A stretch of 64,000 bases of DNA. It comes from Salinibacter sp. 10B. GTDB taxonomy: Bacteria; Bacteroidota; Rhodothermia; Rhodothermales; Salinibacteraceae. Positions 18,176 through 27,476 of the stretch are shown here, one piece after another (within the stretch, counting starts at the first letter, position 1; every line of letters begins with the position of its first letter). The notes below the pieces were generated by a model. It was given only the letters and a program-made list of their open reading frames with translations, made no database searches and was not told the origin of the DNA. The translations under genes were made by a program, and so were the position numbers. The stretch lies in the NCBI RefSeq assembly GCF_002954405.1, contig NZ_MQWC01000004.1, positions 3,164,668 to 3,228,667 of the forward strand, given 5' to 3'.

Positions 18176-18613
18176 ATGGCTTCGGTCCGATTGGCCTTCG
18201 CCCTGCTCCTGTTTGGATTGGGGACGACTGCCGCCTCGGGACAAACGTCGTCTCCGGACGGGCCGAAGAGTGTGCCGGACACGGTACTTCGACGGGTAAC
18301 CACGGCCTTCATTGATGGCAACGCTCAACTTCTCCTGTCGCCGGCGGCCGACCGAGTCGAGGTCAGCCTCTTCGGGACGCGCACGTTCTACAGTAGTGCG
18401 CAGGCGTTTTATGTGTTGAGAGAATTCTTTGACACGCACACCCCCTCCTCGTTTGCGCTGAGCGACGCCACCGGAGCAGGCCGGAGCTGTTTCGTGCGAG
18501 GGCGGCTCGACCATGCCCACGGCGAACGGACCCTTCAGGTATACGTTCGGCTCGTGCAACGCAGCGACGTGTGGCAGTTGCATGAGGTGCGCATCGACGC
18601 GGACGTCGAGTAG
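18176..18613 (+). CDS. DUF4783-like secreted protein
   Basis: The 145-residue product has a signal peptide (VRLAFALLLFGLGTTAASG) and a mature part of about 120 residues with the NTF2-like pattern of DUF4783 proteins, common in Bacteroidota: AFIDGNAQLLLSPAADRVEV, YSSAQAFYVLREFFDTHTP, then QVYVRLVQRSDVWQLHEVRID. Function unknown. It is followed after 177 bp by a large sensor kinase. Confidence 0.75.
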   Translation: MASVRLAFALLLFGLGTTAASGQTSSPDGPKSVPDTVLRRVTTAFIDGNAQLLLSPAADRVEVSLFGTRTFYSSAQAFYVLREFFDTHTPSSFALSDATGAGRSCFVRGRLDHAHGERTLQVYVRLVQRSDVWQLHEVRIDADVE

Positions 18614-18790
18614 CGATCAGGGAGTCCATGCGGGCGGTCGGTGCACTGGGCCGCTCGGGGTTCCTCTGTCGGATGAGGACTGACGTCAACGCCTCGGTTC
18701 CGCACACGCAAACGGCAGGGCTGAACGAGTGAACCAACGACGCGCGTCGCCGCCTGCTGCTGCAGCCTCTTCGGATCCGTATTCTTTACG

Positions 18791-21700
18791 ATGCGCTCCC
18801 CTCTCTCGCTTGCTCGGAGTGCGCCCTGGATGGGAGTGGGCGCTCTTCTCGTTCTCGTACTGGTCGGAACGGCCGGGGCGCGATGGTGGGCAGTGCACCG
18901 GATCGAGACCGATCCCGAACAGCGGCGAGATGCGGTGGTGGATGCTGCCCTTTCGACCGCCGAAGAGCATTTCGACGCCCTCCACGATCGAGTGCGCGCG
19001 CGGGCCGAGCAGCTAGCGACGGATTCCGTGGTCGTGCAGGGCGTGGAGCATTGGCATGCGCAGGGCCAGAGACCCTCCACACTGGTGCGTCGGTTGCTCG
19101 ATGTGCCGGTCGGCGATCGGACAACGGTGGAGGTCTACACGCCCATGCCGCGCGTGCTGGCCTGGAATGGGCGGCGCATGCCGCTCGGCACGGCCCCCAA
19201 CGAAGAGGCCTTCCTTCAGCGGCCGCAGACCGCCATTGTTAGCGACGGGTCCGTGCGCCAGGCACTGGTGGTGTGGTGGCCCATACAGAAGAAGGGACAG
19301 ACCCTCGGGGCCGTGCGGGTGGTGCAGACGATTCGGTACAATCCTCCGGTCAAAAATCGATACATTCAGGGGTTCAGTCTGGAGGAGACATGGGGGGCAG
19401 AAACGGGGGAATCCGTGCAGCTTTTGTGGTCGGCGTCGGCGAAGGAAATTCAGCAGCCGCATCGGGCCCTGCGGGGGACGCACGGGGTGCTCGGATATGT
19501 GGAGGTTACGCCTCCGACTACGGCTCGTCTCATTCAGCGCACCGCAGCCTTCTACGACGACCTTCTAGCGGCATGGGCCACCCTTCTGTTGGGATGGGGA
19601 ATAGGGATGGTCGTCGTGTGGTATTTGCAGCTTGCGCGGCGGCCGGGGCTCCGACGACATCCGGAGGCTCGAACGGCGCTTGCCGGCCGGTTTGCCCTTT
19701 TCACGGCGCTTTGGGTCGCTGGTCGTTATCTTTTGTTGGCCCTCGACGTGCCCGGTCGCTGGGTTGAGCGCATAGGGGCCCTCGCGGTGCTGTTTGATCC
19801 CAGTCGGCTGGCGTCCACGATTGGAGGGGGCATCCTCCAGTCCGTCGGCGATTTGTTTTTGACGAGCGGGTGGGCTGTGCTACTGGCCGGAGGACTGCTG
19901 CATCTGGGGCTGCGGTACCGCGTCCGGGCAGACTCGCTCAGGGCGCTACTGGAGACCATTCGGGCGCACCCGCCAAGGCAACCGTCCGCTGTTCGTTTCT
20001 GGGGGCTCGTGGTTGCCCTGGTCGGAATCAGTCTGTCGAGCATTCTGGGCCTTGCGTACGCAGTGCGGCGCGCAGTGCTAGACAGCACCCTCGACTTCTT
20101 CTCGCGGACCGGTCTTCTCCCGGAGCCTTTGGTGCTGATCGTACTCAGTGCTCTGGTGCTGTTGGTGCTTGCTGTTCTCTTGTTCGGAACCGCATGCACG
20201 TGGATTGGACTCCGGCTCGGCCTGCGGTACCGACCGACATGGCCGCGGAGTCTCATCCTGCCGGGGGTGGTCATGCTGTTTGCGCTCGGCGTCGTCGTTC
20301 TGTATCTGGGGACGGAGGCCCAAGTGCTTGTGCCGTTTCCGTATCCACTGTTCTTGATGGGAACGGTGGGAGCAGGAGCAGTCTACGGCATGGTGGGTCG
20401 GAAAGGAGGCATCGAGATTCTAACGGTACGAGGGCTGCTCCTGCCCCTCTTTGCCGTTACGCTGCTTTTCTATCCGCTCCTCTATGCTGGCATGGACGCA
20501 CAGCGCCGCGAGCGGATGGTTGAGGCTGCCCAGTCGTTCGAGGAGGGGTACGATCCGCGGGCGATCTATTCGATCCGGCAGGTCCTCCGGGCGGCGGAGG
20601 AGGAGCTCGGGCCTGTGCTGGCAAGGCAGGACCGTCTCGGAGAAGCGGCCGTCGACTCCGTAGCCACCCGGCTCGTGCGGCGCTCGCTGCTGGCGTCTCT
20701 CACGACGTACGAGGTTCGCCTCACGCTTCTCGACGCCGAGGGGACGCCGCGCCGGCGGTACGGGGCCGAGGGGCGTCGGCCCTTCCGTTCGGGGGCGCAA
20801 CGGGTCGACCGCTCCGTCTTCCAGGTGTTAAACTACACGTATACCCATCAGCTCTCGCCTGGACCGGTCATTGACCGGCTGGCCGGAGAACGAGGAGTGG
20901 TGCGGGCGGGGGAGCGCTTTCAATATGCCGGGCTGCATCGGATTAACGAAGGAACCGACCGCGAGACGTGGGTTCTGTTTCGGGCCGAGCCGCGCTCGCT
21001 GTTGCCGGGAGCGGGGACGGGCGTGCCCCGCGTGCTACTTCCGGACGGATCGTTTGGCGATCTGTACGCTGAGTTGTCGCTGGCCGAATTTCGGGACGGA
21101 GCCCTCGTGCGAAGCTACGGGGAGAGCTTCGGGCGAACCCAACTGCGCCCGGCCTACCGGACGGCGCTGCAGAAACGAACGACGCTCTGGCAGACGGAAA
21201 CGGCACAGGGACAGCAGTACCTCACGTACTACTACCGGCCGCCGGAGAAGGGCGGAGTGACAGTGGCTGCACGCATCCCGGCGATTCTTGCGTTTGATCA
21301 CCTCTACTACTTGCTTCGGCTGACTGTGGCGGGGCTGGGGGTGGGGATCCTCATCTACTTACTGGGGCTGTTCGGCCGGTATCGACACGGTCTCGTGCCG
21401 GCCGAGCGCATCCGATTCCGCAACAAGGTGCTGAACGCATTTCTGGTGGTGGGAGTCGTGTCGATGGTGGCGGTGGGCGTGGTGGGCGTGCAGGTGGTGA
21501 CCAGCGAGAACGAGCGCGTCGTGGAGCGGCGCCTGCGCGACCATCTGGTCCGCGTGGAGGAGACGCTCTCCCTGGAGGCACGACCCGAGGAGGCGCTCTG
21601 GCAGGTCGCGGGGCGGATGGATGTGGATTCGCTTGCCGCGCGGGTGGGGCTCGACCTCCGGCTCTACGAGGACGGCCAGCTGGTGGGAACGAGTCGTCCC

Positions 21701-22873
21701 CGGCTCGTACGGGACGGACTGGTGGACGAGCGGCTGCCGGGCGCTGTGTACCAGGAGCTCTACGACAACGCCTATCGGTTTGCCGCCGCCGAGGCCGCCA
21801 TTGGACAGTTTCGGTACCGGGTGGGTTACCGGGCCCTCGTGGATGAGGCCGGTACGCCCCGGCTCGTGGTGGGCGTGCCCACGCTCGCCCAGCAGGAGCA
21901 GGTTGCCGAGGAGCAGGCGCGCACCCTTGCCTACCTCTTCGGCGCGCTGCTGGTCCTGGTCGTGGCGGTGATGATTACAGCCATCATTCTTGCGAATGCA
22001 CTCGCCCAGCCCATCGCTCGTCTCCGCGAGGGTCTGGAGGCGGTGGGGGAAGGCCGGTTTGCGGAGAAACTCCCGGTCGACACGCGAGACGAGATCGGAG
22101 ACCTCGTGCGCACCTTTAACGAGATGCGGGCACAGCTCGCCGAGAGCCGACGCAAGCTCGCCCAGCAGGAGCGGGAGATTGCCTGGCGCGAGATGGCGCG
22201 ACAGGTGGCCCATGAGATCAAAAATCCGCTCACGCCGATGAAGCTCTCCATCCAGCATCTCCGCCGGGCCTTTGAGCGGGAAAAGGGAGACAACAATTCG
22301 GACTTTCCGGCCCTGTTCGACCGCATCACGTCGACCCTGATCGAGCAGATCGAGTCGCTCGTTCGTATTGCCAACGAGTTTTCGACCTTCGCGCGTCTGC
22401 CAACCCGCGTACCGGAGTCACTCGACCTCAACGAAGTCATCCGGGAAGCCGTTCGGCTCATGGAGGAAGACGCTGGGGCTGGGTGTATCGAGCTTGACCT
22501 GCACCCGGAGCCACTGGTAGTAGAGGCCGACCGCGAAGAGCTGCGCCGTACCTACATCAACCTTTTGAAGAATGCCCTTCAGGCTCTGCCGGAGGACAAC
22601 GGGCGCGTGCAAGTTACGTCCGCCGAAGTGGACGCGGAGGGCGAAGCCATGGCCGAGAGCCGCGTGATCGACAACGGGACCGGCATCCCGCCGGAGGTGC
22701 AGGACAAGATCTTCGAACCCAACTTTTCCACGAAGACGAGCGGGACGGGACTCGGGCTTGCCATTGCCCAAAAAAGCATCGATGAGCTCGGGGGGACGAT
22801 TGGGTATGAGACGGAGGCTGGGGAAGGAACGACCTTCTGGGTGCGGTTGCCACTGGATTCTTCAGGGGCGTAA
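18791..22873 (+). CDS. Large NtrY-like sensor histidine kinase with two extracytoplasmic regions
   Basis: The 1360-residue protein has a TM helix at about 14-33, a first outside region to about 250, and a multi-helix membrane block at about 255-570. A second outside region follows to about 835, then a TM, a third outside sensor at about 890-1050 and a TM. The cytoplasmic part starts with HAMP (PIARLREGLEAVGEGRFAEK). The kinase core is complete: HisKA ARQVAHEIKNPLTPM with the phospho-accepting His at residue 1141, N-box INLLKNALQAL, G1 DNGTGIPP and G2 SGTGLGLAI. The core resembles NtrY. No response regulator is adjacent; a free receiver protein lies at 27.5 kb inside the division cluster, but a link is only a guess. 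Confidence 0.88.
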   Translation: MRSPLSLARSAPWMGVGALLVLVLVGTAGARWWAVHRIETDPEQRRDAVVDAALSTAEEHFDALHDRVRARAEQLATDSVVVQGVEHWHAQGQRPSTLVRRLLDVPVGDRTTVEVYTPMPRVLAWNGRRMPLGTAPNEEAFLQRPQTAIVSDGSVRQALVVWWPIQKKGQTLGAVRVVQTIRYNPPVKNRYIQGFSLEETWGAETGESVQLLWSASAKEIQQPHRALRGTHGVLGYVEVTPPTTARLIQRTAAFYDDLLAAWATLLLGWGIGMVVVWYLQLARRPGLRRHPEARTALAGRFALFTALWVAGRYLLLALDVPGRWVERIGALAVLFDPSRLASTIGGGILQSVGDLFLTSGWAVLLAGGLLHLGLRYRVRADSLRALLETIRAHPPRQPSAVRFWGLVVALVGISLSSILGLAYAVRRAVLDSTLDFFSRTGLLPEPLVLIVLSALVLLVLAVLLFGTACTWIGLRLGLRYRPTWPRSLILPGVVMLFALGVVVLYLGTEAQVLVPFPYPLFLMGTVGAGAVYGMVGRKGGIEILTVRGLLLPLFAVTLLFYPLLYAGMDAQRRERMVEAAQSFEEGYDPRAIYSIRQVLRAAEEELGPVLARQDRLGEAAVDSVATRLVRRSLLASLTTYEVRLTLLDAEGTPRRRYGAEGRRPFRSGAQRVDRSVFQVLNYTYTHQLSPGPVIDRLAGERGVVRAGERFQYAGLHRINEGTDRETWVLFRAEPRSLLPGAGTGVPRVLLPDGSFGDLYAELSLAEFRDGALVRSYGESFGRTQLRPAYRTALQKRTTLWQTETAQGQQYLTYYYRPPEKGGVTVAARIPAILAFDHLYYLLRLTVAGLGVGILIYLLGLFGRYRHGLVPAERIRFRNKVLNAFLVVGVVSMVAVGVVGVQVVTSENERVVERRLRDHLVRVEETLSLEARPEEALWQVAGRMDVDSLAARVGLDLRLYEDGQLVGTSRPRLVRDGLVDERLPGAVYQELYDNAYRFAAAEAAIGQFRYRVGYRALVDEAGTPRLVVGVPTLAQQEQVAEEQARTLAYLFGALLVLVVAVMITAIILANALAQPIARLREGLEAVGEGRFAEKLPVDTRDEIGDLVRTFNEMRAQLAESRRKLAQQEREIAWREMARQVAHEIKNPLTPMKLSIQHLRRAFEREKGDNNSDFPALFDRITSTLIEQIESLVRIANEFSTFARLPTRVPESLDLNEVIREAVRLMEEDAGAGCIELDLHPEPLVVEADREELRRTYINLLKNALQALPEDNGRVQVTSAEVDAEGEAMAESRVIDNGTGIPPEVQDKIFEPNFSTKTSGTGLGLAIAQKSIDELGGTIGYETEAGEGTTFWVRLPLDSSGA

Positions 22874-23162
22874 GTCGCGGCGAGAACCGAACATCTGGGT
22901 GGAGCCACAGCGGAGGATCCTCAGGGGGCTGAGGTCCCGTTTCGGGTGCAGGCGGGGCAAGAGAGCTCCGAGAATGGGAAAGGGACCCTTCCTCCAGAAA
23001 GGATCTCCTCCTCCATTTTGCACGTCCTTGTACCCCTCGAACTCCCCGATCCTCCGAAGAATCTTCCCGCGAGAATTGCCGAGTCTCATTGATAAAGCCC
23101 TCTGGGACCGCCTATCTTAAAACTCCCGGTCCGCGTCTTTTCGTCCAATCTCTCCCTGTGCC

Positions 23163-24857
23163 GTGCAAACCAAATATCTCTTCGTCACCGGTGGTGTGAC
23201 CTCCTCCCTCGGCAAAGGCATCTTCAGTGCCTCCCTCGGACGGTTGCTTGCGGCCCGGGGGCTCGACGTGTCGATTCAAAAGTTTGACCCGTACATCAAC
23301 GTCGATCCCGGCACGATGAACCCGTACGAGCACGGGGAGGTGTACGTGACAAACGACGGGGCCGAGACCGACCTCGACCTCGGCCACTACGAGCGGTTTC
23401 TCGACCAGCCGACGAGCCAGGCCAACAACGTCACCACCGGTCGGGTCTACATGGAGGTCATCACCAAGGAGCGGGAGGGGGCGTACCTGGGCAAGACTGT
23501 GCAGGTGGTGCCCCACATCATCGATGAGATCAAGCACTGGATGCTGAAGCTCGGAGAGACGGGCAACTACGACGTGGTGATCACCGAGATCGGCGGCACG
23601 GTGGGCGACATCGAAGCGCAGCCGTACCTGGAGGCGATCCGCCAGCTGCGCAACGATCTGGGGCCGCACAACACCATGATCTCGCACCTCACACTCATCC
23701 CGTACCTCCGGGCGGCGGGCGAACTGAAGACCAAGCCCACCCAGCACTCCGTCAAGGAGATGCTCGCCCACGGATTGCAGCCGGACAGCATCGTGTGCCG
23801 CTCGGAGATGCCCATTGATGCCGATGTGCGGCGCAAGATTTCCCTCTTCTGCAATGTGGAGGAGGAGGCCGTCATTGAGATGCTCGATGCAGAAACGATC
23901 TACGAAGTCCCGCTGCTTCTCAAAGATGAGGGCATGGGCGAGTTCGTCGTGGATCGGTTCTATCCCGAGAGTGGTCAGGACGACACGTGTCGAAACGATC
24001 CAGAGCTGGATGACTGGATCGAGTTTCTCAAGAAGCTGAAGAATCCGGAGGAGACAATTCCGATCGCGCTGGTGGGGAAGTACGTCGAGCACCAAGACGC
24101 CTACAAGTCGATCTCCGAGAGCTTCATTCTCGCCGGGGTGCCGGACGAGGTGCAGGTGGACGTCAAACACGTGCTGTCGGAAGACCTCGCGGAAGGCAAT
24201 GTAGAGGCGGAGCTCGGCGACGTTGCGGGCATTCTTGTGGCGCCCGGATTTGGAGATCGGGGCGTGCAGGGCAAGGTGCTGGCGGCGAAGTATGCTCGGG
24301 AGAACGACGTCCCGTTCTTTGGGATCTGTCTGGGCCTGCAGTGCGCTATTATTGAGTTTGCGAGGAACGTGTGCGGCTGGGAAGGCGCCCACTCTACGGA
24401 GTTCGACGAAGAGACGGCCTACCCCGTCATCGACCTCATGGAAGAGCAGAAAGAAATTTCGGATAAGGGGGGCACTATGCGCCTCGGCCAGTACGACTGC
24501 GAGATTCAGGAGGGCTCTCGGGCCCACGAAATCTACGCAGATACCATGGTGCAGGAGCGGCATCGTCACCGCTATGAGGTCAACAACCTCCTTCGCTATA
24601 AGCTATTGGAGGAGGGCATGCGCTTTACCGGGGTAAACCCTGATACCGATCTGGTTGAGATCATGGAGTTGCCGGAGAAGCGATGGTTTCTCGGTGTGCA
24701 GTTCCACCCTGAGTACAAGACGACGGTGGGACATCCGCACCCACTTTTCCGCTCGTTCGTGCGGGCCTGCCGGACCTACGCCCACGAGAAGGACCTCGTC
24801 GAAACCCCGCAGCCGCCCGAGCGCGAAGCCGTCCCTCTCGCTTCCGCGGACATGTGA
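23163..24857 (+). CDS. pyrG: CTP synthase
   Basis: It makes CTP from UTP, ATP and glutamine. The synthetase domain opens KYLFVTGGVTSSLGKG and holds KFDPYINVDPGTM and the EIGGTVGDIE motif. The C-terminal glutaminase domain has FFGICLGLQ with the nucleophile Cys near residue 389 and the distal FHPEYKT. The length of 564 residues is near the family norm. The start is GTG at 23163, since no ATG precedes the conserved first strand. It converges on the lexA-like gene with only 25 bp between the stops. Confidence 0.97.
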   Translation: MQTKYLFVTGGVTSSLGKGIFSASLGRLLAARGLDVSIQKFDPYINVDPGTMNPYEHGEVYVTNDGAETDLDLGHYERFLDQPTSQANNVTTGRVYMEVITKEREGAYLGKTVQVVPHIIDEIKHWMLKLGETGNYDVVITEIGGTVGDIEAQPYLEAIRQLRNDLGPHNTMISHLTLIPYLRAAGELKTKPTQHSVKEMLAHGLQPDSIVCRSEMPIDADVRRKISLFCNVEEEAVIEMLDAETIYEVPLLLKDEGMGEFVVDRFYPESGQDDTCRNDPELDDWIEFLKKLKNPEETIPIALVGKYVEHQDAYKSISESFILAGVPDEVQVDVKHVLSEDLAEGNVEAELGDVAGILVAPGFGDRGVQGKVLAAKYARENDVPFFGICLGLQCAIIEFARNVCGWEGAHSTEFDEETAYPVIDLMEEQKEISDKGGTMRLGQYDCEIQEGSRAHEIYADTMVQERHRHRYEVNNLLRYKLLEEGMRFTGVNPDTDLVEIMELPEKRWFLGVQFHPEYKTTVGHPHPLFRSFVRACRTYAHEKDLVETPQPPEREAVPLASADM

Positions 24858-24864
24858 AGGATGC

Positions 24865-24877
24865 GTTGAACGTTCAA
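24865..24877. repeat. GTTGAACGTTCAA palindrome, copy 1
   Basis: A 13-bp near-palindrome lies in the 25-bp gap between the convergent pyrG and lexA-like genes. The same word recurs at 33501-33514 (GTTGAACGTTCAAC) and 41359-41370, both also intergenic. Confidence 0.55.
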
Positions 24878-24882
24878 TGTTC

Positions 24883-25533
24883 TTACAGGGTGCGGATGAG
24901 GCCGAGCAGTCGACCGATGACGTAGCAGCCCGGATGGTCGGGCGGGAAGGTGTCTTCGGTGTAGTGGCGATCGGCCGGGCGGAGGTGAAGGCGGCCGTTG
25001 GCAAAGTGAAAGGTTCGGGCGAGCAGTTTTGCCTGTACGAGGACAGCCACGAGGGCTCCATTCTCCAGATCAGACCAGTCCATCTCTTCAATTAGAAGCA
25101 GGTCACCTTTCTGAATGGCAGCCCCGTTCATTCCGTCGTCGCCTGCCTGGCCCACCAGGCAGGCGTCCGGGTCGCGGGCCTGACGCAGCAGACGATCGTC
25201 TACCGAGATCGTCCCCTTGGGACGTTCGCGCAGCCGCTCGGGTTGGTCGCTAGCCGTACGACTGATAATCGGAAGGCGCGGCTGCCCGCTCCCCATTCCG
25301 AACGGATCCGAGGTCTCGTCGACCAACTCAATTCCGCGTGCTGCATGTTTTTCTCTCTCGATCCACCCCTTCTTTTCTAGCGCCTGCAGGAGCTTGTAAA
25401 CACCGTTAGTCGACGCAATCCCGAGGGCCTCTCCGATTTCCTGCAGCGTGGGAGGTTTGCGATGCTGGTCCATGTAGCCACGAATGAACTCGTAGGCCTC
25501 ATTCTGGCGCTGGGTGAGGCGATCCTTGGCCAT
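24883..25533 (-). CDS. lexA: LexA-like repressor lacking autocleavage residues
   Basis: The N-terminal 70 residues are a LexA winged helix (LTQRQNEAYEFIRGYM, TLQEIGEALGIASTNGVYKL). The C-terminal half aligns with the LexA/S24 protease domain but has lost its catalytic features. The Ala-Gly cleavage site is replaced (SRTASDQP, residues 91-98). The GDSM-type nucleophile serine region reads GDDGMNGA (131-138). The general-base Lys of TVKR is Ala (LLARTF, A172). The 216-residue length is normal. It should still bind DNA but is unlikely to cleave itself on RecA activation, similar in that respect to cyanobacterial LexA. The ATG at 25533 gives the family N-terminus; a longer frame reaches 25626. 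Candidate operators lie 130-175 bp upstream. Confidence 0.85.
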   Translation of the reverse strand: MAKDRLTQRQNEAYEFIRGYMDQHRKPPTLQEIGEALGIASTNGVYKLLQALEKKGWIEREKHAARGIELVDETSDPFGMGSGQPRLPIISRTASDQPERLRERPKGTISVDDRLLRQARDPDACLVGQAGDDGMNGAAIQKGDLLLIEEMDWSDLENGALVAVLVQAKLLARTFHFANGRLHLRPADRHYTEDTFPPDHPGCYVIGRLLGLIRTL

Positions 25534-25659
25534 GGGAATAGTGGAGAATATGTAACGGAATCGGTATGAAAGCCCCGCGGTCGGCACGGGCACAGACGAG
25601 GGGGAGAGCCTGTCCCCGTCGGACATGTGTAGATAAGGGGAAATGAGAACAGAAGGGAG

Positions 25660-25708
25660 GGTGAAAATGTTTTTACCCCTCAGGAGAAGGTGGTGAACAT
25701 ATTTTCAC
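25660..25708. promoter_or_regulatory. Pair of related palindromes upstream of lexA-like gene
   Basis: GGTGAAAATGTTTTTACC (25660-25677) and GTGAACATATTTTCAC (25693-25708) share GTGAA arms around an A/T-rich core, and their centres are 32 bp apart, about three helical turns. They lie between the lexA-like gene (minus) and the mraZ promoter (plus), so they are candidate sites for the LexA-like repressor. Another palindrome, ATGTGCACAT, lies at 25748-25757. Confidence 0.5.
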
Positions 25709-25811
25709 TTCGGAGGGAGAGGAGGAGGGGAAGCAGGGGAATTCCGCATGTGCACATACTTCGGACATGGAAGGAATGGGCCTGAGAAACGCCATTTAGC
25801 GCCGCTAAACC

Positions 25812-25840
25812 TTGACATTGAGTGCAAGAGCCGTACCTTG
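25812..25840 (+). promoter_or_regulatory. Promoter of the division and cell-wall cluster
   Basis: A consensus TTGACA (25812-25817) is followed after 16 bp by TACCTTG (25834-25840), which resembles the Bacteroidota TAnnTTTG element. The first MraZ box begins at the last base of this element. Confidence 0.65.
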
Positions 25841-25869
25841 TGGATGCGCGTGGGGAATTGTGGGGAATT
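25840..25869 (+). promoter_or_regulatory. MraZ operator: three 10-bp direct repeats
   Basis: GTGGATGCGC, GTGGGGAATT and GTGGGGAATT follow each other with exact 10-bp spacing and each starts with GTGG. This is the known arrangement of MraZ-binding boxes upstream of mraZ, so the cluster is probably autoregulated by MraZ. The boxes start at the downstream edge of the -10-like element. Confidence 0.85.
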
Positions 25870-25946
25870 ATCCCAGACATTCACTCGCGGCTGTTTGCCG
25901 TCCTGTTCATTTATTGCACCCCGCCCCGTATGGTGCCGCTGCGATC

Positions 25947-26387
25947 ATGGTGTTCAAGGGACAGGCTGAATATTCCGTAGACAGCAAGGGGCGGGTTGCC
26001 ATTCCGGCAAAGATGCGGAATGCAATGGCGCCCGAGGCACAGGGGACTTTCACAATTACACGTGGGTTTGAGGAGTGCATTTTCCTATACCCGATGGATC
26101 GGTGGTCGTCGATTGAGGAGGAGATCGGCGAGTTGAACATGTACAATCGCGAGGCTCGTGACTTTATCCGCATCATTATGATGTGGGCCGATGAGGTCTC
26201 GCTCGATGGGCAGGGACGGATCAGCATTCCGAACTCGCTGGTCGAGTTGGCCGGGCTTGACGACACGGCGCTCATTTTGGGGGCGTTCGATCACATTGAA
26301 ATTTGGGATCCTGAACAGTTCGACGAGTATCTCAACGAGCAGCCGTCCGACTACGAGACGCTCGCCGAGCGCGTGATGGGAATGTAA
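25947..26387 (+). CDS. mraZ: Transcriptional regulator MraZ
   Basis: The 146-residue protein has the two SpoVT/AbrB-like repeats of MraZ: EYSVDSKGRVAIPAKMR near the start and EVSLDGQGRISIPNSL in the second half. MraZ binds GTGG repeats upstream of its own gene and tunes the division cluster. The ATG at 25947 begins the family N-terminus MVFKGQ. rsmH follows after 27 bp. Confidence 0.96.
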   Translation: MVFKGQAEYSVDSKGRVAIPAKMRNAMAPEAQGTFTITRGFEECIFLYPMDRWSSIEEEIGELNMYNREARDFIRIIMMWADEVSLDGQGRISIPNSLVELAGLDDTALILGAFDHIEIWDPEQFDEYLNEQPSDYETLAERVMGM

Positions 26388-26414
26388 TGCAAATGCGCGG
26401 CGACGCGGGAATAT

Positions 26415-27416
26415 ATGACTGACCCCCACACTCCAGATCATTCGTCCGGCCGCGATGACCCGCTGCGGTACGCAACGGATTTTCACGCGCCCGTTCTTTC
26501 ACATGACGTGCGAACGCGACTTGTGACCAACCCCAGCGGTCGCTATGTAGACGCTACGCTCGGGGGCGGAGGGCACGCCCGCGCTCTTCTCGACGCGTTG
26601 GGGCCGGAGGGGAGCGTTCTCGGCATTGACCGAGATCCCGACGCGCTGGCGACAGCCCGCGACCGCCTCGATACTGAACAAGAGGCCGGCCGCTTCCGGG
26701 CGATTCGGGGCACGTTCGGAGATCTCCAGGCGCTCTTGGAGGCCGAAAAATTCATTCCGATCGATGGGCTCCTGCTGGATCTGGGAGTATCGTCCGAGCA
26801 AATCGACGCGCCCGAGCGCGGGTTCAGCTTTCAGAAGGAGGGGCCGCTCGACATGCGCATGGACCCGAGACAGGGGCTCACTGCACGACGAATCGTCAAC
26901 GATTGGTCGGAGCGCGACCTGCGATCAGTGCTTCGAGAGTATGGGGAAGAGCGGCGCGCTGGTCGAATTGCTCACGCCATTGTGGAGGAGCGCCCCCTCG
27001 AGACGACCCGCGACTTGGCCGATCTTGTGCGTTCGGTCGTGCCTCCGCCCGATGAGGTGAAGACGCTGGCGCGTGTGTTCCAGGGGCTTCGCATTGTCGT
27101 GAATACGGAGCTGGAGGAGTTGGAGGCAGCGCTGCGACAAAGCGTGGAGGTCGTCCGCCCCGGCGGTCGCATCGCCGTCATCAGCTACCATTCGCTGGAG
27201 GACCGGCGGGCAAAGCGCTTCCTTCGGTACGGCAACTTCGACGGGGAGCCTCGCCGCGACCTGTACGGCAATCTGGTGGCGCCCTGGCGAGAGGTCCCTC
27301 GTGGGCCCATTGCGGCTGATGAGGCCGAGGTGGAGGCCAATCCGCGGGCCCGGAGCGCTCATCTCCGCGTTGCCGAGCGGCGCGACGACGAGGAGATGGG
27401 AACGCCCATGCCCTGA
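26415..27416 (+). CDS. rsmH: 16S rRNA (cytosine-1402-N4)-methyltransferase
   Basis: This SAM-dependent enzyme (MraW) methylates C1402 in the ribosomal P site. The 333-residue protein has the family opening [18 protein letters not shown], the SAM loop [42 protein letters not shown] and [14 protein letters not shown]. It is in the usual place after mraZ. The last 30 residues are loosely conserved. Confidence 0.96.
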   Translation: MTDPHTPDHSSGRDDPLRYATDFHAPVLSHDVRTRLVTNPSGRYVDATLGGGGHARALLDALGPEGSVLGIDRDPDALATARDRLDTEQEAGRFRAIRGTFGDLQALLEAEKFIPIDGLLLDLGVSSEQIDAPERGFSFQKEGPLDMRMDPRQGLTARRIVNDWSERDLRSVLREYGEERRAGRIAHAIVEERPLETTRDLADLVRSVVPPPDEVKTLARVFQGLRIVVNTELEELEAALRQSVEVVRPGGRIAVISYHSLEDRRAKRFLRYGNFDGEPRRDLYGNLVAPWREVPRGPIAADEAEVEANPRARSAHLRVAERRDDEEMGTPMP

Positions 27417-27476
27417 AGCCTCGCGTTCACACCGTCGTTTCCACGTGTCCTTTCGAATCCGTCTCCGGGACCAGCC

